Source of the DNA: Gammaproteobacteria bacterium
Lineage (GTDB): Bacteria; Pseudomonadota; Gammaproteobacteria; Chromatiales; Chromatiaceae
Length of the DNA: 11,263 nt
Assembly: GCA_020630035.1 (NCBI GenBank)
Contig: JAHDCB010000045.1
Coordinates: 1-11,263, forward strand
Reading direction: 5' to 3'
The notes below the pieces were generated by a model. That model worked only from the letters and a program-made list of their open reading frames with translations. It ran no database searches and was not told the origin of the DNA. This document shows positions 1-6,477 of the stretch, one piece after another. Position 1 is the stretch's first letter. Each line of letters opens with the position of its first letter. A program made the position numbers and the translations under genes.

Positions 1-855
1 CTGATAACCGGGTCTATGTCGCAATCTTTGTACCACCACCTCAGTCTGATAGGCATGGCCTGCCAAAGAGGGTACCTGGATCTGCATAGCAAACAGTGTG
101 TGGCGAGGTGATGGTTCGATCAAGTGTTGCGCTGGCGCTAGTAGCGAAAAATCCAGCCGACGTCCGCTAGCCAGGGCGAATTCACGCTGCTGCACAAACT
201 GCTCAGCTTGTCCAGGCAGCAGGCCAGGTAAGGCAGCAATGACTGGCAATTCAGCTGACCGGGGATCAATACGGCCACGACGGGCATGAACCGTAACAAA
301 AGGGGTCAGTGTGGCAACATGCTCAGCCGTAAACCCGGCAACACGGGTTAATTCAGCCACGCTGAAAAAAGGCCGGTTGCCAGGTATCGCAGGGGCATAT
401 TGGCTGGCCTCAGATGCACCCTGACGGGTGAGCTGATCTGCATCCCGCCAATCCAGTATCGCATCCGCTAACTGCCCGGCAGGTTGGGTAGGTAACACCT
501 GCTGTAATAACCCGTGTAACAAATCACGTGGTGCACGATTGAGGTCGATTTTGCTCTGTTCGCTGCGGATACGCAGGGTAATTTCGCGTCCGTCCCAACT
601 GAAATGATGCAGCTGACCATCTGGCTGCCAACGCTGTGCTGCATCCGGATGCGCCAGATGCCAGAAGGCGTAGGCGATCCCTGCCTGAGCAACGGCTATT
701 TGGCGTGTCTGTTGCGTCAGCCAGGCGGTCTGTTGTATCTCCTGGCGCACAGCCAGGCTGAAGCTGCCACCGAGCAGCCCCAGTAGTATCAGGATCGACA
801 ATACCAGCATCAGGGCAAAACCAGCAGCCGGTGCCGGGTGATGGTTAACGGACAT
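1..855 (-). CDS. gspK: T2SS minor pseudopilin GspK (3' end outside window)
   Basis: GspK is the large minor pseudopilin that caps the tip of the type II secretion pseudopilus with GspI and GspJ, in the inner membrane and periplasm. The 285 codons visible run to the window edge without a stop, so the C-terminus is missing. The N-terminus has a prepilin-type leader ending at Gly12 before a long hydrophobic helix (FALMLVLSILILL). Position +5 of the mature protein is Leu rather than Glu, which is typical of GspK and unlike the other pseudopilins. Family features follow: SKIDLNRAP near residue 87, AILDWRDAD near 118, and a helical hairpin segment (FFSVAELTRVAGF) near 149. The ATG at 855 lies 11 bases inside the end of gspJ, which suggests translational coupling. 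Identification is firm; the total length is unknown. Confidence 0.93.
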   Translation of the reverse strand, partial: MSVNHHPAPAAGFALMLVLSILILLGLLGGSFSLAVRQEIQQTAWLTQQTRQIAVAQAGIAYAFWHLAHPDAAQRWQPDGQLHHFSWDGREITLRIRSEQSKIDLNRAPRDLLHGLLQQVLPTQPAGQLADAILDWRDADQLTRQGASEASQYAPAIPGNRPFFSVAELTRVAGFTAEHVATLTPFVTVHARRGRIDPRSAELPVIAALPGLLPGQAEQFVQQREFALASGRRLDFSLLAPAQHLIEPSPRHTLFAMQIQVPSLAGHAYQTEVVVQRLRHRPGYQ

Positions 856-1462
856 GGCCAGCTGCTTCCGGGGCAATCCAGAGTGCTGGCCACTCACCCA
901 GGGCGCTAGTGCTGATACGGATGCGCACCAGTTCGGGCAACCGTTTGCCGGATAACCATTGTGTATGCCAGGATGATGCAGCCTGCTGTTGCGGCCGGCC
1001 AAAATACGCAATATCCAGACTCTGCAGGTCGTCTGATAACACTGTCCGGTAAGGCTGAGATTCAGGCTCTTGGTCTTTCTTTAATGATTGCAGGCGCAAT
1101 TGTAGCTGAGGTGGCCTGGCCTGAAGCGTTATCCGGGATAAACCTGCTGGCCCGATCTCACCGGGGATTGCAGAGACAAAAGATAGTTGTTGTGCACTGC
1201 CGTAGAACAAAATTTGCCTGGATGGATCATCCGGGTCAGAGACAGGCTTTGCCTGAGTCAGCACCTGTTGCAAAAAACGCCAACTGATGCGCAGATCGTC
1301 CAATTGTTGTGTGCGTACCTGCGCTGTTTCCCAACTGCGCAGCCCTAGTGGCACGGCAGCGTATGCCAGAGCACACAACAGACCCAACACGCTCAGAGAC
1401 ACGATCAACTCCAGCAGAGTAAAGCCGGCGATTGAATCTGAGGCCATCGGATATCTTTGCAT
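845..1462 (-). CDS. gspJ: T2SS minor pseudopilin GspJ
   Basis: GspJ is a minor pseudopilin of the T2SS, part of the I-J-K tip complex. The 205-residue protein has a leader cleaved by the prepilin peptidase GspO after Gly13, followed by FTLLELIVSLSVLGLL with the conserved Glu at mature position 5. The length suits the family. Downstream features typical of GspJ are the RQILFYGSAQQLSFVS strand region near residue 83 and a C-terminal PELVRIRIS strand. The start ATG shares one base with the gspI stop (TGATG), so translation is probably coupled to gspI. Its own end overlaps the gspK start. Nothing in it looks broken. Confidence 0.95.
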   Translation of the reverse strand: MQRYPMASDSIAGFTLLELIVSLSVLGLLCALAYAAVPLGLRSWETAQVRTQQLDDLRISWRFLQQVLTQAKPVSDPDDPSRQILFYGSAQQLSFVSAIPGEIGPAGLSRITLQARPPQLQLRLQSLKKDQEPESQPYRTVLSDDLQSLDIAYFGRPQQQAASSWHTQWLSGKRLPELVRIRISTSALGEWPALWIAPEAAGHVR

Positions 1463-1839
1463 CAGGTGTCTCCTGACAGCAGTAGGATAGTCCGGATCTG
1501 ATACACACCTTGTGGCTGCCAGGTCACGCGCAGTGTTGCAGTCACCAGGGTAGACTCAGCTCTCGACTCATGGCGATAAGGCTGGAGTTGCAATTGCCAA
1601 CGGTAGCTTCCCTCTGCCCATGTACCTTGCTGTGTGGCCAGCGAATCAGGTGGCTGAGCGCGCAGTCGGGTAAACAGGCTTTGCGCAAATAAGGCAGCCT
1701 GCGTGTGATGCTGGCTGCGTTCCAGCTGATCCAGGCCAGACTCAAACAAGCGCAACAAGGCAAAACCAACGATCCCGAACACGGCCAGCGCAACCAGAAT
1801 CTCCAGCAGGGTAAAACCCTGCTCAGGGTACGGTCGCAT
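1462..1839 (-). CDS. gspI: T2SS minor pseudopilin GspI
   Basis: GspI is the minor pseudopilin thought to start assembly of the pseudopilus tip with GspJ and GspK. The 125-residue protein begins MRPYPEQG, with the processing site after Gly8, then FTLLEILVALAVFGIVGFALL with Glu at mature position 5. Length and the absence of cysteines in the globular part fit the family. The ATG at 1839 lies 17 bases upstream of the gspH stop, so the two reading frames overlap. The end overlaps gspJ by one base. The tight spacing makes gspH-gspI-gspJ-gspK one transcription unit. Confidence 0.95.
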   Translation of the reverse strand: MRPYPEQGFTLLEILVALAVFGIVGFALLRLFESGLDQLERSQHHTQAALFAQSLFTRLRAQPPDSLATQQGTWAEGSYRWQLQLQPYRHESRAESTLVTATLRVTWQPQGVYQIRTILLLSGDT

Positions 1840-2296
1840 GTACCTGAATACGACCGGTTAACCAGGCAACGTCAATGTGCTGCACCTGGTTAGCCCGGCT
1901 GAGGGTGATACGTCCGCCGCTAGAACGTCCATCCGGCCAGAAGCGGATACCGGCCTGCTCTCCGTCCAGCACTTCCTGTGCGGCGGTTGTCACCTGCACC
2001 TGCCAGTCACCGGTCAACTGTAGCGGTTGCATTCGACCTGGTACCTGAAGTACTGCCCGGGTGGTATCAATCAGCAGACTGGCAGACGTTTGCTGTTGCA
2101 GCGCATACAACCGGGTTTCGCGCAGTGCACTCAGCAACAGGCTGGTATTGTGCTGCAGTTGGCTATTGACAGCAGGCAACATCACTGGCGCCAGCAGTAC
2201 TGCGACGGTTGCCAGGATGCTCAGCACAATCAGCGTTTCCAGTAAGGTCAATCCATAGAACACCCTTCTTTTGTGGGTATAACAACCACCATACAC
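1823..2296 (-). CDS. gspH: T2SS minor pseudopilin GspH, GTG start
   Basis: GspH is the minor pseudopilin linking the tip complex to the GspG filament. The 157-residue product has a long leader ending YG at residues 14-15, then LTLLETLIVLSILATVAVLL. The first mature residue is Leu instead of the usual Phe; Glu at mature +5 is present. The C-terminal motif GIRFWPDGRSSGG is characteristic of GspH. I chose GTG at 2296 because an AGGA lies 7 bases upstream; no in-frame ATG precedes the pilin helix. A second GTG at codon 12 would leave only a four-residue leader. The start region overlaps the head of the broken hicA gene on the other strand, so this leader may have been reshaped by that insertion. 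Promoter unknown: it needs readthrough from gspG or a promoter inside hicBA. Confidence 0.93.
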   Translation of the reverse strand: MYGGCYTHKRRVFYGLTLLETLIVLSILATVAVLLAPVMLPAVNSQLQHNTSLLLSALRETRLYALQQQTSASLLIDTTRAVLQVPGRMQPLQLTGDWQVQVTTAAQEVLDGEQAGIRFWPDGRSSGGRITLSRANQVQHIDVAWLTGRIQVHATVP

Positions 2297-2494
2297 AGTA
2301 AAATCCTGATCAGAAGATTACAGGCTGCCGGTTGGGCACTGAGAGCAAGCAAGGGTAGCCATCATATTTTTGTCCATCCGCATAAGCCAGGGCATATCAG
2401 TGTGCCTCATCCGAAAAAGGATTTGGGAAAGGGTATCAGTTCATAGATTATGAAACAGGCAGACATTATCCACCCACAGGAGAACATAACATGA
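2291..2494 (+). pseudogene. hicA: HicA-family mRNA interferase toxin, broken by in-frame TAG and lacking ATG
   Basis: HicA toxins are small double-stranded-RNA-binding-fold proteins that cleave mRNA; HicB neutralises them. In this frame the translation reads HSKILIRRLQAAGWAL, then SKGSHHIFVHPHKPG, then HISVPHPKKDLGKG. This is the HicA core, including the GSHH segment with the active-site histidine and the conserved HPKKDLGKG. A TAG at 2444-2446 follows, after ISS. Beyond it the same frame continues IMKQADI, which matches the usual HicA C-terminal helix (consensus-like I-x-KQAG). It then ends at TGA 2492-2494, overlapping the hicB ATG as ATGA, the normal coupling for hicAB. The expected start codon is ATA at 2291. 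The only upstream in-frame alternative is GTG at 2273, which has no ribosome binding site. I infer a decayed toxin; a short but active 51-57-residue form cannot be excluded. Confidence 0.85.
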
Positions 2495-2895
2495 AATTTG
2501 TAATTGCCATTGAACCTGGTCATCAACATCAGGCATTTGGTGTGACAGTGCCTGACCTGCCGGGTTGTTTTTCTGCTGGAGATACTCTGGATCAGGCCGT
2601 AGAAAATGCGCGGGAGGTAGTTGAATTATGGTGCAGCACCACAATAGCTGACGGTGGCAGGCTGCCTGTATGCACCAGCCTGGCAGAACATCAGAAAAAC
2701 CCCGATTTTACCGGTTGGATCTGGGCTGTGATTGATGTGCCGATTGAGCGCTATCTTGGCCCTGCAGCAAAGATCAATATTACGTTACCTCAGCATCTTT
2801 TGGCACAGATAGATCAATATACTAAGGCGCATGGAGAAAGCCGCAGTGGTTTTCTGGCTCAGGCAGCTATGGCTGCGATGGCTCAGCATAACTGA
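2491..2895 (+). CDS. hicB: HicB-family antitoxin with ribbon-helix-helix domain
   Basis: HicB binds and blocks the HicA toxin and represses its own operon. The 134-residue protein has two parts. Residues 1-90 form the HicB partial RNase H-like fold (FGVTVPDLPGCFSAGDTLDQA, and later NPDFTGWIWAVIDV). Residues 94-130 form a ribbon-helix-helix DNA-binding domain (KINITLPQHLLAQIDQY, then SRSGFLAQAA). The ribosome binding site AGGAG lies 8 bases before the ATG. A possible weak promoter inside the toxin gene (TTGGGA at 2423, 17 bases, GATTAT at 2446) could express it alone. It is intact although its toxin is broken. It stops 10 bases before the end of gspG, which converges on it. As an orphan it could act only as a DNA-binding regulator or counter HicA from elsewhere; this is inference. 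Confidence 0.93.
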   Translation: MKFVIAIEPGHQHQAFGVTVPDLPGCFSAGDTLDQAVENAREVVELWCSTTIADGGRLPVCTSLAEHQKNPDFTGWIWAVIDVPIERYLGPAAKINITLPQHLLAQIDQYTKAHGESRSGFLAQAAMAAMAQHN

Positions 2896-2905
2896 CACAA
2901 ATGGC

Positions 2906-3316
2906 TCAATGCCAGTTGGTGATGTCTGCGGCATCGCCATCACCCTGAGGTTGACCATCTGCTCCGAGCGAAAACAAATCAAACGTGCCGTGCTCACCCG
3001 GATACCGGTACACCAACTCGCGTTGCCAGGGATCCTGCAACTGTCTGGCCTGCTTCAGATAAGGCCCTTGCCAGCCAGTTGTCTGCTCTGGTTTACGAAT
3101 CAGCTCCGACAAGGTCTTTGGGTAACGCCCTACCTCAAACTGAAACACCTCAATCGCATTGCTTACCTGTTGTAATTGCAGCTCAGCTGCCTTTTGTTTT
3201 GCCTCATCTGCCCGACCCAGCATCTGCGGTGCTACATAAGACACAATCAGCCCGACCAGCACGATCACTACAATCACTTCAATCAAGGTAAAGCCTTGTA
3301 TACGAGACGGTTGCAT
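2906..3316 (-). CDS. gspG: T2SS major pseudopilin GspG
   Basis: GspG is the main subunit of the T2SS pseudopilus, polymerised in the periplasm by the GspE ATPase. The 136-residue protein has a short leader ending at Gly8, then FTLIEVIVVIVLVGLIVSYVAP with Glu at mature +5. The globular part carries family marks: GRYPKTLSEL, GPYLKQ, DPWQRELVYRYPG, and the C-terminal SLGADGQPQGDGDAADITNW, which in family structures binds a stabilising calcium. There is an AGGA 11 bases before the ATG. It is separated from gspF by a 173-base gap with its own candidate promoter and hairpin, which fits the higher expression a major pseudopilin needs. Downstream, the operon is interrupted by the opposed hicBA module. 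Confidence 0.97.
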   Translation of the reverse strand: MQPSRIQGFTLIEVIVVIVLVGLIVSYVAPQMLGRADEAKQKAAELQLQQVSNAIEVFQFEVGRYPKTLSELIRKPEQTTGWQGPYLKQARQLQDPWQRELVYRYPGEHGTFDLFSLGADGQPQGDGDAADITNWH

Positions 3317-3348
3317 AATAATTGATATCCTGGTGATTTTGATCCGCT

Positions 3349-3365
3349 GAAGTGCTAAACACTTC
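3349..3365 (-). promoter_or_regulatory. Stem-loop at the 5' end of a predicted gspG transcript
   Basis: A perfect 6-bp inverted repeat, GAAGTG and CACTTC, is separated by a 5-base loop. On the minus strand it lies about 33 bases before the gspG start and begins about 4 bases after the start point predicted from the neighbouring promoter. It is not followed by a T run on either strand, so it does not look like a terminator. A 5'-end hairpin that stabilises gspG mRNA, or a processing site between gspF and gspG, would fit; both are inference. Confidence 0.35.
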
Positions 3366-3468
3366 CTTTACATGAATTTTGTATGTCCCAGATAATGGTG
3401 TCAGAGCTGAAATCCTGCTCATTTGGCCAGACAATACCATAGCGGGTAAATAGACCAGCTCTTGTCAT
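3355..3468 (-). CDS. Unrecognised 37-residue ORF between gspF and gspG
   Basis: An ATG-started frame on the minus strand encodes 37 residues (begins MTRAGLFTRYGIVWPNEQD, ends CKGSV) and stops at a TAG inside the small stem-loop. AGGA lies directly against the ATG, too close for a normal ribosome binding site. I do not recognise the sequence. It could be a small protein of the operon, a remnant of something once inserted between F and G, or chance. The candidate gspG promoter lies inside it. Confidence that it is a real gene is low. Confidence 0.2.
   Translation of the reverse strand: MTRAGLFTRYGIVWPNEQDFSSDTIIWDIQNSCKGSV
3376..3404 (-). promoter_or_regulatory. Candidate sigma70 promoter for gspG
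   Basis: On the minus strand, CTGACA (3404-3399; 5 of 6 matches to the -35 consensus) is followed after 17 bases by CAAAAT (3381-3376; 4 of 6 matches to the -10). The predicted start point is near 3369, about 53 bases before the gspG ATG and just ahead of the stem-loop. It would let the major pseudopilin be made at a higher level than gspE and gspF. Confidence 0.4.
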
Positions 3469-3489
3469 TCCTGTTTGTTGTGCAAATGG

Positions 3490-4713
3490 TCAGAATAATA
3501 GTTGATGTGAGTTCAGCATCAGGCTGACCATCGACAGTATCACCAGGGTAACCAATGCTGCAATCAGCAAGATGATGGTTGGTTCCAGCAGGCTGAGCAG
3601 TCGTTGCAGACTGGTTTGTATAGCTGCTGTATATCGGTCAGCTACCCGATCCAGCATTGGGGTCAGGTCGCCGGATGTCTCACCTACCTGGATCAATTCA
3701 ATTGCCAAGGTAGGCAATTGCCGGCTTGCCTGCAGGGCGACACTCAACCGCTCGCCCTGACGTACCCGCGCTGCGGCTTGCTGTGCCAGGTCGGCAAACA
3801 CCTGATTCGGTAATACCTGTTGCACTATCTCCAGTGCGGGCAACAGGCTCATGCCGCTGCGCAGCAGGGTGGCCAGGGTGCGTGCCAGCAACGCTGTTTC
3901 ACGTTGTGTCAGCCAGGGGCCGATCAGAGGCAGTTGCAGCATCCAGCGATCCTTCTGCTTGCGCCCGCGTGCACTACGCCAGTGTCGCCGCAGCATCCAG
4001 GTGGCCAGCATACCTGCGCCGCATAGCCAGATCCCCCAGGTGCTCAGTAGCTGGCTGAATCCGATCAGCAGGCGTGGCATCCAGGGCAGAGGCTGACCGG
4101 ACTGAGCAAACAGATCAGTAAACTGCGGTACCACCAGCACCAGTAAGATGATCATCGCCACAACCGACAGGATGATCAGGATGCTCGGATAAATCAATGC
4201 TGAGACTACGGCTTCCTGCAATCTGCGATGGCGTGCTTGCCAGTCGGCCAGATGGTGTAATGTTGTTTCCAGTTGTCCGCTGGCCTCGCCGACGCGTATC
4301 AGGCTGCAATATAAAGGATCGAACAATCGGCTGCACTGTGGCAGCGCAACTGCCAGGCTATCACCCTGTCGCAGGGCCTGCTGCACAGATTGACATAGTT
4401 GCCGCAATGTTGGTTGGTGGGTCAGCCGCTGTAAAGATTGCAAGGCCTGCGTGAGTGGCAGGCCTGCCTGTAATAACGTGGATAGTTCCAGCGTGAAATG
4501 TTCAATATCGCGTCGTTGTAACCGTTGCGGACGCATCAGATGATGCCAGCGAGCCAGCCATGTTGTGGCGGGGGTGGCACCAGGTTTAATCTGGAGCAGT
4601 GTCAGGCCAGCAGCCTGGATCTGTGCCACTGCGGTCGGCTGATCATCTGCTGTGATCTGATCCCGTACCAGGGTGCCATCAGCGTGGGCGGCCTGATAAT
4701 GAAACACTGGCAT
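3490..4713 (-). CDS. gspF: T2SS inner-membrane platform protein GspF
   Basis: GspF is the polytopic inner-membrane protein that couples the GspE ATPase to pseudopilus assembly. From the ATG at 4713 it has 407 residues, the usual family length. Two homologous cytoplasmic T2SSF domains are visible. The first starts at FTLELSTLLQAGLPLTQAL and the second at LLARTLATLLRSGMSLLPAL. Three hydrophobic segments follow the expected layout: SILIILSVVAMIILLVLVV after domain 1, a second around WGIWLCGAGMLATWML, and a third near the C-terminus (IILLIAALVTLVILSMVSL). The ATG was preferred over the in-frame GTG at 4722. It overlaps the gspE stop by one base (TGATG) and gives the normal N-terminus MPVFHYQA. 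Confidence 0.96.
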   Translation of the reverse strand: MPVFHYQAAHADGTLVRDQITADDQPTAVAQIQAAGLTLLQIKPGATPATTWLARWHHLMRPQRLQRRDIEHFTLELSTLLQAGLPLTQALQSLQRLTHQPTLRQLCQSVQQALRQGDSLAVALPQCSRLFDPLYCSLIRVGEASGQLETTLHHLADWQARHRRLQEAVVSALIYPSILIILSVVAMIILLVLVVPQFTDLFAQSGQPLPWMPRLLIGFSQLLSTWGIWLCGAGMLATWMLRRHWRSARGRKQKDRWMLQLPLIGPWLTQRETALLARTLATLLRSGMSLLPALEIVQQVLPNQVFADLAQQAAARVRQGERLSVALQASRQLPTLAIELIQVGETSGDLTPMLDRVADRYTAAIQTSLQRLLSLLEPTIILLIAALVTLVILSMVSLMLNSHQLLF

Positions 4714-6362
4714 CAGGTACACACTCGCTGAACTTCTTCCAGGGTGGTGATGCCCTGGCGAACCTTGCGCAAACCGTCCGTCAATAAATCACTTAGCCCT
4801 GCCTGCGAGGCGGCTTTGCGCAGGGTGGCTAAGTCGGCCTGTGCTGCGATCAGGTGTCGCAATTTGTCGTTCAGTACCAATACTTCTGCAATCATAGTAC
4901 GACCCTGATAGCCACTAAAGCCACAGTCTGCACAACCGACTGCCTGAAACACGCTGGCCTCTGCCCGATCCAGCTCGGATAAAATCGACTCAGGATCCGG
5001 ACGTGGCCTGCGGCAGGTCGGGCACAGGGTGCGCACCAGCCGTTGTGCCACCACACCAGCGATGGTTGCGCTGAGCAAAAAGGGTGCCAATTGCATATCC
5101 AGTAACCGGACAATGCTGCTGATGGCATCATTGGTGTGTACAGTGGATAACACCAGATGGCCGGTTAATGCCGCTTGTACTGCAATCTGAGCAGTTTCAA
5201 CATCGCGCATTTCACCGATCATCAAAATGTCCGGATCCTGACGTAAAATTGCCCGCAGCGCGCGGGCAAATGATAATTCGATCTGCGGTTGTACCTGAAT
5301 CTGGTTGATTCCGGCTAGTTGATATTCAATCGGATCTTCTACCGTCAGGATCTTTTGTTCCGGCGTGTTCAGTTGCTGCAATGCGGTATACAGGGTGGTA
5401 GTCTTGCCACTGCCGGTCGGGCCAGATACTAGTATCATCCCATGAGCCCGTTGCAGCAAGGTTTGCAGATGCCGCAGGTTTTGCCCGTCAAACCCCAGGC
5501 TGGCAAAGTCCAGTGGCACTTGTGCCTGATCCAGCAGCCGTAAGACAACACCTTCGCCATGCGCTGTTGGCACCGTTGAAATCCGCAGATCCAGCGTATG
5601 CCCGGCGATACGTAATTGTAACCGGCCATCCTGCGGCAAGCGCCGCTCGGCAATATTCAGTCGTGCCAGTACCTTAATACGCGAAATCACCGCAGTTGCC
5701 GGAATCCCGGATGGCAGAGTTGCCGGGCGTAACACACCATCTACCCGCAGGCGTACTTGCAATTGATCAGCCATCGGCTCCAGATGAATATCGGAGGCGC
5801 CAACCTCAATCGCCTGCAACCATAATCGGTTGACTGCCTGTACCACTGGTGCTTCACCGGCCAGATCCTGCAATTGCGCAATATCTTCCGCATCTGTCGC
5901 AGTTTGTGTCAGTACCGGCTCAGATACCGTGATCTCTGTTTGTTGCAGGGCTGCCTGAATTTCGGAAGCAGTGCCGATACAAGGTGACAGTGATTGACCC
6001 AGTGCCAGAGACAAGGCATCCAGGACTGTTTGCTGGCCGGGATCCATCATCGCCAGCCACACAGTGCCTGCTTCATCCTGTACAGGTACAACTGAATGCC
6101 GTAGCAAAAAGGCTTGACTCACCTGCTGCGTCAACACCGGAACTGTGGCGTACCAGGCAGGTTGTGCCAGTGGCAGTTGATATACATCAGCCGTGACGGT
6201 TGCCAGATCAGCCTCGCTGATAAAGCCCAGCTTCTGTAGTACTTGGCCCAGTTGTTCATCTGTCTCGGTACTGGCGCGTTGCGCTCGCGCCACCTGCTCC
6301 GGTTGCACCTTCCCGGCAGCGAGTAGCCACTCAGCAATTGATTGATCAATAGATGACATCAT
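4713..6362 (-). CDS. gspE: T2SS assembly ATPase GspE
   Basis: GspE is the hexameric cytoplasmic ATPase that powers pseudopilus extension through GspL and GspF. The product has 549 residues. The N-terminal part (about 1-140) resembles the MshEN/T2SSE_N domain, with a LGxxLxxxGxxxxxxL pattern at residues 38-53. The ATPase core has Walker A GPTGSGKT (314-321, Lys320), an Asp box, Walker B ILMIGE (379-384, Glu384) and the His box (TGHLVLSTVHTND). Two CxxC pairs (C447/C450 and C477/C480) form the zinc-binding loop typical of GspE. Two adjacent ATGs start the frame at 6362 and 6359; the nearest purine-rich site, AGAGG, is over 20 bases away, so neither is clearly preferred. It is the first gene of the operon and diverges from the acyl carrier gene across 115 bases. 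I see no convincing minus-strand promoter there. Confidence 0.97.
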   Translation of the reverse strand: MMSSIDQSIAEWLLAAGKVQPEQVARAQRASTETDEQLGQVLQKLGFISEADLATVTADVYQLPLAQPAWYATVPVLTQQVSQAFLLRHSVVPVQDEAGTVWLAMMDPGQQTVLDALSLALGQSLSPCIGTASEIQAALQQTEITVSEPVLTQTATDAEDIAQLQDLAGEAPVVQAVNRLWLQAIEVGASDIHLEPMADQLQVRLRVDGVLRPATLPSGIPATAVISRIKVLARLNIAERRLPQDGRLQLRIAGHTLDLRISTVPTAHGEGVVLRLLDQAQVPLDFASLGFDGQNLRHLQTLLQRAHGMILVSGPTGSGKTTTLYTALQQLNTPEQKILTVEDPIEYQLAGINQIQVQPQIELSFARALRAILRQDPDILMIGEMRDVETAQIAVQAALTGHLVLSTVHTNDAISSIVRLLDMQLAPFLLSATIAGVVAQRLVRTLCPTCRRPRPDPESILSELDRAEASVFQAVGCADCGFSGYQGRTMIAEVLVLNDKLRHLIAAQADLATLRKAASQAGLSDLLTDGLRKVRQGITTLEEVQRVCT

Positions 6363-6436
6363 AATACGTAGCTACAAGAAACCTCTGAAAGTTACTATTT
6401 CCACGCCCGGCTAGTATGTAAATTGTTGATTTTATT

Positions 6437-6445
6437 TGTGATAAT
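6437..6445 (+). promoter_or_regulatory. Extended -10 promoter for the ACP/ketosynthase unit
   Basis: TGTGATAAT matches an extended -10 element (TGn plus GATAAT, 5 of 6 matches to TATAAT) about 33 bases before the first ATG of the acyl carrier gene. No good -35 lies 16-18 bases upstream, which extended -10 promoters tolerate. An AT-rich stretch covers it (6419-6464). Confidence 0.4.
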
Positions 6446-6477
6446 ATTTCGAAAACTGAATTATTAGAGGTTCTCTT

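Noticed and set aside
961..1287. Plus-strand ORF of 108 codons opposite gspJ
   Set aside because: It lies wholly antisense to a confidently identified gspJ, has no ribosome binding site and no family features.
2297..2490. The 194 bases between gspH and hicB as simple intergenic DNA
   Set aside because: Reading the frame through the stop codon shows the HicA core, so it is a gene remnant and not empty.
2831..3175. Plus-strand 114-codon ORF across the hicB end and gspG
   Set aside because: It overlaps hicB in another frame and is antisense to gspG; the peptide shows no domain.
3349..3365. Rho-independent terminator between gspF and gspG
   Set aside because: The stem is only 6 bp and no T run follows on either strand.
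4714..4722. GTG at 4722 as gspF start
   Set aside because: The ATG at 4713 gives the standard GspF N-terminus and the same TGATG coupling seen at gspI/gspJ.
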